From: JAAOIF01 sp965206195 | GTDB lineage: Bacteria > Pseudomonadota > Gammaproteobacteria > PS1 > Pseudothioglobaceae | DNA length: 64,000 nt | Direction: 5' to 3' | Assembly: GCA_965206195.1 (NCBI GenBank) | Contig: CBDBIZ010000011.1 | Span: 744,001 to 808,000, forward strand | Shown: positions 45,532 through 54,805 of the stretch, one piece after another | Layout of the letters: each line of letters starts with the position of its first letter | Numbering within the stretch: the first letter of the stretch is position 1 | Notes under the pieces: model-generated | Seen by the model: the letters and a program-made list of their open reading frames with translations, nothing else | Told to the model about the DNA's origin: nothing | Database searches by the model: none | Position numbers and translations under genes: made by a program

Positions 45532-45990
45532 ATGCGTTTAAAAATAATTTTAATTTCAATTATTGCTTTGTTTATGGCTAGTTGTGCTGCTGTTCCTTTA
45601 AAGACAGCAAAAGAATCTAATATGACCAAACAATTTATAAAACCATCAATGGATGTATCTAATTTATATGTTGATAGAGACTCTTATCTTGGAGCTTCTT
45701 TGAAGAAGGATATATGGGTTAATGGTAAATGTGTCGGTGAGTCTGTTGCTAAGGTTTTCTTCAAGAAAGAAGTTCCAGGAAATAATTCTTATACTATATC
45801 AACAGAGTCAGAATTTTCACCAAATGATATAGTTATAGATGCTAAAGGTGGAAATAATTATTTCATAAGACAATATATTAAATTCGGAGTCTTTGTTGGA
45901 GGAACAGGATTGGAGCTTGTAGATGAGGATAAAGGAATTAAAGATATTTCTACATTAGAGCTAGCAGAAAACGGCACTTATAGCGAATAA
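45532..45990 (+). CDS. DUF2846-like lipoprotein
   Basis: The 152-residue protein has a lipoprotein signal (ILISIIALFMASC). The rest fits the DUF2846 pattern: a NLYVDRDSYLGASLKKDIWV strand segment, a PGNNSYTIS motif, and GGNNYFIRQYIKFGVF. Its start is one base after the pgk stop and it ends 12 bases before pyk, with its own codon use (AGA, ATA, GGA rich) unlike the flanking glycolytic genes. It looks like an insertion into the central-carbon operon. Function unknown. Confidence 0.72.
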   Translation: MRLKIILISIIALFMASCAAVPLKTAKESNMTKQFIKPSMDVSNLYVDRDSYLGASLKKDIWVNGKCVGESVAKVFFKKEVPGNNSYTISTESEFSPNDIVIDAKGGNNYFIRQYIKFGVFVGGTGLELVDEDKGIKDISTLELAENGTYSE

Positions 45991-46002
45991 TAAAAGGAAA
46001 AC

Positions 46003-47451
46003 ATGTTAAGAAGAACAAAAATTTTAGCAACTCTTGGTCCTGCAACTGATAAAGAAGGGGTTTTAGCAGGTATATTATCAGCAGGAGTTAATGTTGTACG
46101 TATTAACTTTTCTCATGGTGACGCAAGTGAGCATATGGCTCGCGTAAAAGCTGTTAGAGCATGGGCTAAAGCTAATAATACTTATATCGGTGTATTAATG
46201 GACTTACAAGGTCCAAAAATACGTATTGCTTCATTTGCAGACGGTCAAAAAATTAGTTTAGATGTTGGTGATGAGTTTATTCTAGATGCTGACCTTGATG
46301 AACAGTCAGGCGACCAAAAATCAGTTGGATTAACTTATAAAAGCCTGCCACAAGAAGTAAAAGCTGGCAATACATTATTGCTTGATGACGGCAGAACTGT
46401 AATGGAAGTTAAAGAGGTATCTAGCAATAAAATAATTTGTACAGTTACTCAATCTGGAGTTTTATCTGATAAAAAAGGTATTAACTTACGAGGTGGTGGC
46501 TTAAGTGCAAATGCCTTAACTGATAAAGACAAAAAAGACATTTTAGTTGCTGCTAAAGCCAAGGCAGATTATGTGGCACTCTCGTTCCCAATGAGTGGTG
46601 ATGATGTACGCGAAACAAAACATTTGTTAGCGCAAGCAGGTTGTGATGCAGGTGTGATTTCAAAAATTGAACGTGCCGAGTCTTTGGTGCAAGAAAGCAT
46701 TCTTGACATTCTGAAGGAATCAGCAGGTATTATGGTCGCACGTGGTGACTTGGGTGTGGAGATTGGCGATCCACAACTACCTGCACAACAAAAACGTCTG
46801 ATTAAATTGGCTAGGTCAAACGATCGCATTGTGATTACTGCAACACAAATGTTAGAGTCGATGATTGCCAACCCCATTCCGACCCGTGCAGAGGTATTTG
46901 ATGTAGCTAATGCTGTGTTAGATGGCACCGATGCAGTGATGCTTTCTGCTGAAACAGCAGTAGGTGGCTACCCTGAAAATGCAGTTAAGACCATGCACGA
47001 TGTTTGTTTGGAAACTGAGAAAAACCCAATTGCAAAAACCTCTCATCATAGACTGCATGAGCATTTTGAAGGTATTGATGAAACCATTGCTATGAGTACC
47101 ATGTACGCTGCTAATCATTTAGGGGTAAGTGTGGTTGCTGCATTGACGCAGACTGGAAAAACAGCGATGTGGATGTCAAGAATGAGTTCTAATATTTCAA
47201 TTTTTGCCATGTCAGACAAAGTTGAAACCCTGCGCAAGGTGACGTTGTACCGCGGTGTCTACCCTTGTGATGTTGAGAAAACCAGTGCTGATGATTGGGG
47301 TCAGGTTAATCAAATAGTGATAGAAACACTGAAAAAAAACAAGGTTGTAGAGGAACAAGATTTGGTAGTATTAACCAAGGGAATGTATAAAAATCAATCG
47401 GGTGGTACCAATATGATGAAAATTCTTCGTGTTGGCGATGCTAATTATTAA
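46003..47451 (+). CDS. pyk: Pyruvate kinase
   Basis: Forms pyruvate and ATP from phosphoenolpyruvate. The 482-residue protein shows RRTKILATLGPATD, VRINFSHG, LMDLQGPKIRI, MVARGDLGVEIG and TATQMLESM. It is preceded by AAAAGGAAAAC. Its place between pgk and fba suggests coordinated carbon flow from the Calvin cycle to pyruvate. Confidence 0.96.
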   Translation: MLRRTKILATLGPATDKEGVLAGILSAGVNVVRINFSHGDASEHMARVKAVRAWAKANNTYIGVLMDLQGPKIRIASFADGQKISLDVGDEFILDADLDEQSGDQKSVGLTYKSLPQEVKAGNTLLLDDGRTVMEVKEVSSNKIICTVTQSGVLSDKKGINLRGGGLSANALTDKDKKDILVAAKAKADYVALSFPMSGDDVRETKHLLAQAGCDAGVISKIERAESLVQESILDILKESAGIMVARGDLGVEIGDPQLPAQQKRLIKLARSNDRIVITATQMLESMIANPIPTRAEVFDVANAVLDGTDAVMLSAETAVGGYPENAVKTMHDVCLETEKNPIAKTSHHRLHEHFEGIDETIAMSTMYAANHLGVSVVAALTQTGKTAMWMSRMSSNISIFAMSDKVETLRKVTLYRGVYPCDVEKTSADDWGQVNQIVIETLKKNKVVEEQDLVVLTKGMYKNQSGGTNMMKILRVGDANY

Positions 47452-47479
47452 ATTGTAAAACAAGAAAAAGGAGAAAAAG

Positions 47480-48541
47480 ATGTTAATTTCATTAAGAGAG
47501 TTATTAGACCACGCGGCAGAAAACGATTATGGAATGCCAGCGTTCAATGTCAACAATATGGAACAAGTGCATGCGATTATGCAAGCGGCCGATAAAACCA
47601 ATAGCCCAGTGGTCATGCAGGGTTCTGCAGGTGCGCGTTCTTATGCAGGCGAGCCGTTTTTACGCCATTTAATCATTGCAGCGACTGAAATGTATCCACA
47701 TATTCCCGTGGTTATGCACCAGGACCACGGTAGTGAGCCAGCAGTGTGTTTACGCTCAATCCAGTCAGGTTTTTCATCAGTAATGATGGATGGCTCGCTA
47801 GAGGTTGATATGAAAACCCCAGCCTCATTTGAATATAATGTGGCAGTGACCAAAGAAGTGGTTGAGATGGCACATGCGGGCGGCGTGTCTGTAGAGGGTG
47901 AATTGGGTTGTTTGGGTTCGCTTGAAACGGGCGAGATGGGCGAGGAAGATGGTCATGGTGCAGAAGGCAAATTAGACCTAGACATGCTATTGACTTCGGT
48001 GGAAGAGGCGGCAGACTTTGTTAAGGCGACTAATGTAGATGCTTTGGCGATTGCGATTGGCACCTCACACGGTGCGTACAAATTTACTAAAGAACCTGAT
48101 GGTGAAATTTTGCGTATTGACCGTATTAAAGAAATTCACACGCGTATTCCAAACACTCATTTAGTGATGCACGGCTCATCTTCAGTGCCACAAGACTGGT
48201 TAGAGATTATTAATAACCATGGTGGCGATATGGGTCAAACTTATGGTGTGCCAGTGAGTGAAATCCAAGAAGGCATCAAAAACGGTGTGCGTAAAGTCAA
48301 CATTGACACCGACTTGCGCATGGCATCAACGGGTGCAATCCGCAAACATTTGATTGACAATCCAGCCAACTTTGATCCACGTAAATTTCTCAAAGAATCG
48401 ACTGTTGGCATGATGGAGATTTGTGCTGCTCGTTTTGAGTCGTTCGGCTGTGCGGGTAATGCAGATAAGATTAAAGTCTCTTCACTAAATACCATGAGTC
48501 AAAGGTATCTTTCAGGTGAGCTAGACGCCAACGTTAAATAA
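47480..48541 (+). CDS. fba: Fructose-bisphosphate aldolase, class II
   Basis: Zinc-dependent aldolase joining dihydroxyacetone phosphate and glyceraldehyde 3-phosphate (or sedoheptulose precursors). The 353-residue protein carries the metal-binding HQDHGSEP, GVSVEGELGCLGS and HGSSSVPQ motifs. The GELGCLG form and length fit the CbbA-type class IIB aldolases of autotrophs. It is preceded by AAAGGAGAAAAAG and followed by a strong terminator, ending the cluster. Confidence 0.95.
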   Translation: MLISLRELLDHAAENDYGMPAFNVNNMEQVHAIMQAADKTNSPVVMQGSAGARSYAGEPFLRHLIIAATEMYPHIPVVMHQDHGSEPAVCLRSIQSGFSSVMMDGSLEVDMKTPASFEYNVAVTKEVVEMAHAGGVSVEGELGCLGSLETGEMGEEDGHGAEGKLDLDMLLTSVEEAADFVKATNVDALAIAIGTSHGAYKFTKEPDGEILRIDRIKEIHTRIPNTHLVMHGSSSVPQDWLEIINNHGGDMGQTYGVPVSEIQEGIKNGVRKVNIDTDLRMASTGAIRKHLIDNPANFDPRKFLKESTVGMMEICAARFESFGCAGNADKIKVSSLNTMSQRYLSGELDANVK

Positions 48542-48561
48542 TGCCTCACGATTAAGCATCA

Positions 48562-48589
48562 AAAGGCTCGTTTAAACGAGCCTTTTTTA
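48562..48589 (+). terminator. Rho-independent terminator after fba
   Basis: AAAGGCTCG and CGAGCCTTT form a perfect nine-pair stem around TTTAAA, followed by T-rich sequence, 21 bases after the fba stop. Confidence 0.92.
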
Positions 48590-48625
48590 TTAAACGGTAA
48601 AAGTATGAATATTTTTAAAAACCAC

Positions 48626-48704
48626 CGCAATTAAGCTGATGCGATTTAGGGAATGCAAAAAAAAATTATTTTATGGGTTTTATAAACTGTATTGGGTGAA
48701 TGCA
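48626..48704. repeat. MITE-like repeat, copy A
   Basis: About 79 bases, clearly related to 55995-56072. Both share TGCGATTTAG.GAATGCAAA, an A/T-rich core with TATTTTATG.GTTTTATA and an AATGCA end. In this copy the terminal inverted repeats have decayed (CGCAATTAAG and GGGTGAATGCA). It lies in the intergenic region between fba and mnmG. Confidence 0.7.
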
Positions 48705-48759
48705 AAGGCTCCTTTTAGCGTACTAAATATAACTATTTGATTGTGGTGGAGGCTAAGTC

Positions 48760-48855
48760 GTAGCTACTACTATTAAAAAAGTTTTTGCAAGAGGGCAATA
48801 TTCAAGCACTAAAGTTACGGAGAGACAAGTTTTTGATTTCCTAGAAGTTAAATGA
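48760..48855 (+). other. Possible decayed short gene before mnmG
   Basis: Thirty-one open codons read VATTTIKKVFARGQYSSTKV and then TERQVFDFLEVK before a TGA. GGAGG lies seven bases upstream of a GTA codon where an ATG would be expected. It may be a dead or non-canonically started small protein. The identity is unknown; this is the only coding-like content of the 48.6-48.87 kb gap besides the repeat. Confidence 0.25.
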
Positions 48856-48871
48856 ATCTTTTAGACTTATT

Positions 48872-50737
48872 ATGAATAAACATTATTCAATTATTATCAT
48901 TGGCGGCGGACATGCAGGCACTGAAGCGGCGCTTGCATCCGCACGTATGGAGGTTAAAACCTTGCTGGTTACGCACAATATTGAAACCCTTGGACAAATG
49001 AGTTGTAACCCAGCGATTGGCGGTATTGGCAAAGGGCATTTGGTTAAAGAAATTGATGCGATGGGTGGAGCAATGGCGCATGCGATTGACAAGGCCGGTA
49101 TTCAGTTTCGCACCCTCAACGCTTCCAAAGGGCCCGCAGTGCGTGCCACACGGGCACAGGCTGATAGATTATTGTATAAGGCAGCCATCCGTTACGCTTT
49201 AGAAAATCAAGAAAATTTGTCTTTATTTCAACAAGCAGTTGAGGATTTAATCATTGAAAATGATCAAATTAAAGGCATTAAAACGCAAATGGGCTTGCAC
49301 TTTTCTGCTGACAAAGTGGTATTAACGTCAGGCACATTTTTAGGCGGCGTGATTCACATTGGACGGTCTAACTTTCAAGGCGGGCGTGCGGGTGATGCAC
49401 CTGCAAATGCTTTGTCAAAAACACTTAGAGCCTACGATTTAGGCGTAGGGCGATTAAAAACAGGCACCCCACCAAGGCTTGATGGACGCACGATTGATTA
49501 CAAAATACTGCAAATACAAGCAGGCGATAACCCTTTGCCGACTTTTTCTTTTATTGGAAAAGCCTCTCAGCATCCCAAACAAATCCCGTGTTATATCACT
49601 CATACTAATGAAAAAACCCACGATTTGATTCGTAGCGGGCTGCAAGATTCGCCGATATTTACTGGTAATATTGAAGGTATTGGCCCAAGGTATTGTCCAT
49701 CGATTGAAGATAAGATAGTACGTTTTGCACAGCGTGATTCACATCAGATTTTTGTAGAACCAGAGGGGTTAACAACGAACGAGGTTTATCCAAACGGGGT
49801 TTCCACATCGCTGCCATATGAAATACAAGTGGATTTTATTCATTCAATCAAAGGTTTTGAAAATGCGCAGATTATGCGCCCAGGCTATGCCATTGAATAT
49901 GATTTTTTTGACCCTAGAGGTCTCAAGCAAACTTTAGAGGTTAAAAAAATCTCAGGACTATATTTTGCTGGGCAAATCAATGGCACCACAGGTTATGAGG
50001 AGGCAGCAGCCCAAGGCTTGTTGGCTGGGGTGAATGCTGCCTGTGCCGTACAGGAAAAACAACCATGGCTGCCCAAACGTGATGAATCTTATATTGGCGT
50101 GATGATTGATGATTTAACCACCAAGGGTGCAAATGAACCGTATCGCATGTTCACCTCACGTGCGGAATATCGCTTGTTACTTAGAGAGGATAATGCCGAT
50201 CAGCGCCTTACATCCAAAGCCAAGCAATTAGGCTTGATTGATGATACGCGTTGGCGAGCATTTGAGGCTAAATACGCTGCTGTGGCAAAGGAAAAGCAAC
50301 GTTTGCAAGATACCTGGATTCGAGCTGATGATACTCAGGCTAAAAAAGTTTTAGGTCAATTAAGTCACGAATATTCCTTGTTAGAGCTGCTTAAACGACC
50401 TAAGGTTGATTATCAAAGTTTAACTCAAATTGAATCTGGAAAACCATTTTTATCCGACCCAACTTTAATTGCTGTGGTTGAAAATCAGATTAAATATGCA
50501 GGCTACATTAAGCGTCAATTTGATGAAATTAAAAAATACCGCAATAATGAAAATACCCAGTTACCAATAGATATGAACTATGCTGCGATTAAGGCACTCT
50601 CAGCAGAAGTCAGGCAAAAACTGAACGAACATCGCCCAGAAACCATTGGCCAAGCTAGCCGACTTCAAGGCGTGACCCCTGCTGCTATTTCAATTTTATT
50701 GGTGTATTTAAAGACTTATGCAAAATCAGCTGATTGA
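48872..50737 (+). CDS. mnmG: tRNA uridine-34 5-carboxymethylaminomethyl modification enzyme, FAD subunit
   Basis: MnmG acts with MnmE to modify the wobble uridine. The 621-residue protein begins with the FAD dinucleotide fold IIIGGGHAGTEAALA, followed by MSCNPAIGGIGKGHL, LKTGTPPRLDG, GQINGTTGYEEAAAQG and a C-terminal helical domain (YAGYIKRQ). It overlaps rsmG by 20 bases, the usual mnmG-rsmG pair. Confidence 0.97.
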   Translation: MNKHYSIIIIGGGHAGTEAALASARMEVKTLLVTHNIETLGQMSCNPAIGGIGKGHLVKEIDAMGGAMAHAIDKAGIQFRTLNASKGPAVRATRAQADRLLYKAAIRYALENQENLSLFQQAVEDLIIENDQIKGIKTQMGLHFSADKVVLTSGTFLGGVIHIGRSNFQGGRAGDAPANALSKTLRAYDLGVGRLKTGTPPRLDGRTIDYKILQIQAGDNPLPTFSFIGKASQHPKQIPCYITHTNEKTHDLIRSGLQDSPIFTGNIEGIGPRYCPSIEDKIVRFAQRDSHQIFVEPEGLTTNEVYPNGVSTSLPYEIQVDFIHSIKGFENAQIMRPGYAIEYDFFDPRGLKQTLEVKKISGLYFAGQINGTTGYEEAAAQGLLAGVNAACAVQEKQPWLPKRDESYIGVMIDDLTTKGANEPYRMFTSRAEYRLLLREDNADQRLTSKAKQLGLIDDTRWRAFEAKYAAVAKEKQRLQDTWIRADDTQAKKVLGQLSHEYSLLELLKRPKVDYQSLTQIESGKPFLSDPTLIAVVENQIKYAGYIKRQFDEIKKYRNNENTQLPIDMNYAAIKALSAEVRQKLNEHRPETIGQASRLQGVTPAAISILLVYLKTYAKSAD

Positions 50738-51320
50738 TAGTGCTAGGCAAATGAACGTGCAAGTGGATGGACATCAGGCAGATAAATTGATTGAATATTT
50801 GCAACTCATTATTAAATGGAATAAAGCCTACAACCTGAGCGCTATTCGAGACCTCAATCAAGGTTTAAAAAAACACCTGCTTGACAGCTTGTCAATATTG
50901 CCTTATATTGGTAATCAAAAATTATTAGATGTGGGCAGTGGCGCTGGTTTGCCGGGTATTGTATTAACTATTATGAAACCTAATTTATCAGTCAGCGTAC
51001 TAGATTCTGTTGGTAAAAAATGCCATTTTATGCAATTTGTTAAGACCCATTTAAAACTTAATAACCTAAATGTTGTCAATGACAAAGTAGAGCATTATCA
51101 GCCTGATTTTTGTTTCGGACAAATTACTTCACGAGCTTTTTCAAAAACAACCAAGACATTAAAGCTCAGCCAACATTTATTATGCGATAATGGTCGATAC
51201 TTATTGATGAAAGGTGCAAATTTTGAGCAAGAAACATTGCCGATTAATGCAAAAATTCATCATTTATCTGTACCAGGTGTGTCAGATAGTCGGTTTTTAA
51301 TAGAAATAACAGAGGAATAA
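50718..51320 (+). CDS. rsmG: 16S rRNA (guanine-527-N7)-methyltransferase
   Basis: Methylates G527 in the 530 loop. The 200-residue protein has WNKAYNLSAI, LLDSLSILPYI, the SAM motif DVGSGAGLPGI and SRAFSK. It starts inside the last codons of mnmG. Confidence 0.95.
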   Translation: MQNQLIDSARQMNVQVDGHQADKLIEYLQLIIKWNKAYNLSAIRDLNQGLKKHLLDSLSILPYIGNQKLLDVGSGAGLPGIVLTIMKPNLSVSVLDSVGKKCHFMQFVKTHLKLNNLNVVNDKVEHYQPDFCFGQITSRAFSKTTKTLKLSQHLLCDNGRYLLMKGANFEQETLPINAKIHHLSVPGVSDSRFLIEITEE

Positions 51321-51324
51321 CAAA

Positions 51325-52164
51325 ATGAAAAAAATAATCTACACCTTGGTTGCTTTGGCCATTATTGTGGTAATCACAGTTACCTTTATCTTTGATTCAG
51401 TGGGCAAAAAATATGCACAAGAATACGCCACTACTCTACTAAAAACACCCGTTAGCATTAGTCAATTTAGTACCAGTTTTTTAGATAAAAGCCTCAATAT
51501 TGATTTTGTTGAAGTACAAAATCCACCTACTTTTAAGAATAAAAACGCCTTATCTCTAGATCATTTTTCTTTGGAAATTGGTGGCGATGTATTCTCAGAC
51601 TTAATTGTGGTTGAATTGTTAAAATTTGATGGACTTAAATTTGTATTGGAGCAAAGTGGCAGCAATGTTAATTTAACCCAATTACTTGATAACTTAAAAA
51701 CCCAACCACCAAGTTCTAGTTCCGCTCCTCCGAGAGACACAAGCGCTAAGCGCATTAAAATCAAGCGTTTTTTAGTTGAGAATATTGAGCTAAAAGTGGA
51801 CACTCAACTGCTTCAAACTCAGATTAATGTGCCTGATATTTCTACCAGTAATTTTGGCGGTAGTGCAGGGGTTGACGTTGATGAAATCGGCAAACAAATC
51901 GTTGAAACCGTATTAAAAAATCTACAAAAAGTACTGGAGGAAAAAGGCATTGAAGTGGGCAAAAAAGAAATTAAAAAAATATTAATCAAAAAAATAGGCG
52001 ACAAATTAGGTCTTGATGGCATCACTGACAAATTAGGTCTTGATGGCGTCACTGATAGGTTAGGTTTTGGTGTGCCTAGTGAGTCCACAGGCGCTAAAGA
52101 TTTGCTCGATACCGATAAACTAAAAGACCAAGCCAAAGACTTACTCAAAGGCTTCGGTTTTTAA
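51325..52164 (+). CDS. AsmA-like membrane-anchored protein
   Basis: The 279-residue protein has an N-terminal membrane helix (IIYTLVALAIIVVITVTFIF), an AsmA/DUF748-type beta-rich periplasmic region (SQFSTSFLDKSLNIDFVEVQ and LSLDHFSLEIGG), and a Lys/Asp-rich C-terminal part containing two exact-length nine-residue repeats (DKLGLDGIT, DKLGLDGVT) followed by a third degenerate one. It follows rsmG by four bases. AsmA-like proteins are linked with envelope lipid transport; its specific role is not known. Confidence 0.65.
   Translation: MKKIIYTLVALAIIVVITVTFIFDSVGKKYAQEYATTLLKTPVSISQFSTSFLDKSLNIDFVEVQNPPTFKNKNALSLDHFSLEIGGDVFSDLIVVELLKFDGLKFVLEQSGSNVNLTQLLDNLKTQPPSSSSAPPRDTSAKRIKIKRFLVENIELKVDTQLLQTQINVPDISTSNFGGSAGVDVDEIGKQIVETVLKNLQKVLEEKGIEVGKKEIKKILIKKIGDKLGLDGITDKLGLDGVTDRLGFGVPSESTGAKDLLDTDKLKDQAKDLLKGFGF
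52000..52053 (+). repeat. 27-bp in-frame tandem repeat in the AsmA-like gene
   Basis: Two 27-base units (52000-52026 and 52027-52053) differ by one base; a degenerate third follows. Each codes for nine residues, so copy-number change would keep the frame. Confidence 0.85.
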
Positions 52165-52219
52165 TGGGTTGAATTTAGGGGCGGTTTAAGAGCACCCGTA
52201 TCTAGGCGTTACATAAATA

Positions 52220-52990
52220 ATGCAAATTATCGACTCCCATTGTCATCTTGATCGAGTGGATTTATCCGCCTTTGGTGGCAGTGTGGAAAGCATGTTTGAA
52301 CATGCCAAGACTTTATCAGTTGAGTATTTTTTATGTGTTTGCATCGATTTAGAACATTTTGATGATGTCTTTTCCTTGGCTAAAAAATACCCGCAGATTT
52401 ACGCCTCGGTGGGCGTCCACCCTTGTGAATTAGAAGGTAAAGACCCTACAGTGGAAGAATTGTTAACATTGGCAAATGACGATAATATCATCGCCATTGG
52501 TGAGACTGGCTTGGATTATTTTCATGTAGAAAAATCAACCGCTGATTGGCAGCGAGAACGCTTTAGAAGGCATATTCAGGCATCGAATCAGTCGGGCAAG
52601 CCGATGATTGTCCATACCCGTGAAGCCCGTGCTGACACAATTCAAATTATGCAAAAGGAACAAGCACAACAGGGTGTGATGCACTGTTTTAGCGAGGATT
52701 GGAAAACCGCCAAAGCAGCGCTAGATTTGGGTTTTTATATTTCATTTTCTGGCATTATCACTTTTAATAGTGCAGCTGATTTACGTGAAGTGGCAAAAAA
52801 AGTACCCAGTAACAGACTTTTGGTTGAGACCGATTCGCCGTATTTAACGCCTGCGCCTTACCGCGGCAAGCCAAATAGCCCTGCTTACACGTATTATGTG
52901 ATACAAAAATTGGCAGAAGTGCGTGGCACCAGTATTGATGATATTGCGCATACAACAACAACAAACTTCAAACAGCTTTTCTTTTCGTGA
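52220..52990 (+). CDS. TatD-family metal-dependent DNase
   Basis: A 256-residue TIM-barrel hydrolase with IDSHCHLDRVD (metal ligands), VGVHPCE, AIGETGLDYF, HTREARADT and VETDSPYLTPAPYRGKPN. TatD proteins have 3'-5' exonuclease or DNA-repair-type activity. It overlaps the next gene by four bases (GTGA). Confidence 0.93.
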   Translation: MQIIDSHCHLDRVDLSAFGGSVESMFEHAKTLSVEYFLCVCIDLEHFDDVFSLAKKYPQIYASVGVHPCELEGKDPTVEELLTLANDDNIIAIGETGLDYFHVEKSTADWQRERFRRHIQASNQSGKPMIVHTREARADTIQIMQKEQAQQGVMHCFSEDWKTAKAALDLGFYISFSGIITFNSAADLREVAKKVPSNRLLVETDSPYLTPAPYRGKPNSPAYTYYVIQKLAEVRGTSIDDIAHTTTTNFKQLFFS

Positions 52991-53898
52991 GTGTTAAATT
53001 CAAAACCATTGATGAATTTTCTGACACACAACGTCTGGATAATTATTTATTAAAAATGCTAAAAGGCGTGCCAAAATCGCACATTTACCGTGTGATTCGT
53101 AAAGGTGAGGTGCGTGTCAATAAAGGCAGGAAAAAAGCGGATTACAAGTTAAAAATCGGCGATATGGTGCGCATTCCACCGATTCGAGTGAGTGAATCTT
53201 TGCCAGCGAAGGTATCAAACAGTCTTGAACAATTATTGCAAGCTGCAATTTTGTACGAAGATAAAGGCCTGTTGATATTAAATAAACCCAGCGGTTTGGC
53301 GGTACATAGTGGTAGCGGTGTTATTGTAGGGGCGATTGAGGCACTTAGAGCTATTTATAAAGAGCCAATTGAACTGGTGCATCGTTTAGATAGAGCCACT
53401 TCTGGGGTGTTGTTAATTGCAAAAAAGCGCACTGTGTTAAAAAATCTGCATGAGCAGCTAAACCAGCACCATATGGAAAAACGCTATACCGCATTGGTAA
53501 GAGGTATTTGGTCAAAAAAGCAACATACGATTGATGCCCCGCTTTATCAAAATTCACGATATACGGTAGTCAACACTCAGGGTAGGCAGGCAATCAGCCA
53601 TTTTCAACCACTTAAAAATTTTCATCAAGACGGGTTTAAAGCCTCGTTAGTTGAGGTGTTGATTGAAACTGGACGCACCCATCAAATACGCACCCATGCA
53701 AAGTATGCAAACCATCCGATTGCAGGCGATGATAAATACGGTGATACTGGGTTTAATGAACAGGTCAAAGAGAGGGGCTTAAAGCGTTTATTTTTGCACG
53801 CACATCAGTTGGTTTTTACTAACCCTTTGACTAAGGATATTCAAAAAATACGCGCACCTTTGTCAAAAGAATTACAAACATTTTTGCAACAATTATGA
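52987..53898 (+). CDS. rluC: 23S rRNA pseudouridine synthase, RluC/RluD type
   Basis: A 303-residue enzyme with an N-terminal S4 domain (QRLDNYLLKML, RVIRKGEVRVNKGR) and the pseudouridine-synthase catalytic motif HRLDRATSGVLL. RTHQIRTHAKYANHPIAGDDKYG follows. The S4-plus-RluA layout fits RluC (955/2504/2580). It starts with GTG 52987 overlapping tatD and ends overlapping ubiA by four bases. Confidence 0.9.
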   Translation: MSVKFKTIDEFSDTQRLDNYLLKMLKGVPKSHIYRVIRKGEVRVNKGRKKADYKLKIGDMVRIPPIRVSESLPAKVSNSLEQLLQAAILYEDKGLLILNKPSGLAVHSGSGVIVGAIEALRAIYKEPIELVHRLDRATSGVLLIAKKRTVLKNLHEQLNQHHMEKRYTALVRGIWSKKQHTIDAPLYQNSRYTVVNTQGRQAISHFQPLKNFHQDGFKASLVEVLIETGRTHQIRTHAKYANHPIAGDDKYGDTGFNEQVKERGLKRLFLHAHQLVFTNPLTKDIQKIRAPLSKELQTFLQQL

Positions 53899-54749
53899 AT
53901 GCTTATTTACGTTTAATGCGTTTTGATAAGCCAATTGGCATTTATTTGCTTTTGTGGCCAACCTTCTGGGCATTATTTTTGGCATCAAATGGCATGCCTG
54001 ATTTAAAAATTTTATTGATTTTTGTCTCAGGGGTGGTGTTGATGCGCTCAGCAGGCTGTGTAATTAATGACTATGCCGACAGAAAAATTGACAAATTGAT
54101 TGAACGCACTAAAAATCGTCCTATAACCACAGGCGAAATAACGCCTAATAATGCGCTTAAACTGTTTATTGGGTTAATATTATTAGCATTTATATTGGTA
54201 TTGTTGACCAATTGGCTGACTGTGCAGCTGGCTTTGATTGCTGGGGTTTTGGCAACCTTATATCCATTTACTAAACGTTGGATACATTTTCCTCAATTTA
54301 TTTTGGGTTTGGCATTTGCCATGAGCGTGCCAATGGCATTTGCAGCAACCAATGGTAGCGTGCCTAATGCGGCTTGGTGGGTGTTTGTAGCAACAGTTAT
54401 TTGGACGGTTATTTATGACACCATGTACGCCATGGCAGATCGTGCGCAAGATTTAAAAATTGGGGTGAAATCAACCGCAGTATTGTTTGCAAAATTTGAT
54501 AAATTAATCATTGGCATACTACAAATTTGCTTATTATTGGTACTTATAAAAATTTCTAACATTTTTAATTTAGGGTTTTTTTACGATTTTTCGCTGATTT
54601 TAAGTGCGTTTTTAATGGCTTATCATCAAAAATTAATTAAAAATCGTGAAGAAAAAGCCTGCTTTCGAGCTTTTTTGCATAACAACTTCATCGGCATGGC
54701 GATTTTTTTTGGGATTGAATTATCCTTTATTATGCAAGGGGCTTTTTAA
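53895..54749 (+). CDS. ubiA: 4-hydroxybenzoate polyprenyltransferase
   Basis: Attaches a polyprenyl chain to 4-hydroxybenzoate in ubiquinone synthesis. The 284-residue, multi-helix protein has the prenyl-diphosphate motif INDYADRKIDKLIERTKNRP and a second aspartate motif YDTMYAMADRAQD. It is translationally coupled to rluC (ATGA). Ubiquinone is consistent with the aerobic aa3 oxidase chain in this window. Confidence 0.95.
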   Translation: MNAYLRLMRFDKPIGIYLLLWPTFWALFLASNGMPDLKILLIFVSGVVLMRSAGCVINDYADRKIDKLIERTKNRPITTGEITPNNALKLFIGLILLAFILVLLTNWLTVQLALIAGVLATLYPFTKRWIHFPQFILGLAFAMSVPMAFAATNGSVPNAAWWVFVATVIWTVIYDTMYAMADRAQDLKIGVKSTAVLFAKFDKLIIGILQICLLLVLIKISNIFNLGFFYDFSLILSAFLMAYHQKLIKNREEKACFRAFLHNNFIGMAIFFGIELSFIMQGAF

Positions 54750-54805
54750 GTGTTGCTAGCATGTGATTGTTAAACGTTTTGTTTGATTTGTGAAATTTTT
54801 AAAAT

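Noticed and set aside
52000..52053. Possible CRISPR-like repeats
   Set aside because: The units are adjacent with no spacers and lie in frame in a coding gene. No CRISPR array or cas gene was seen anywhere in the window.
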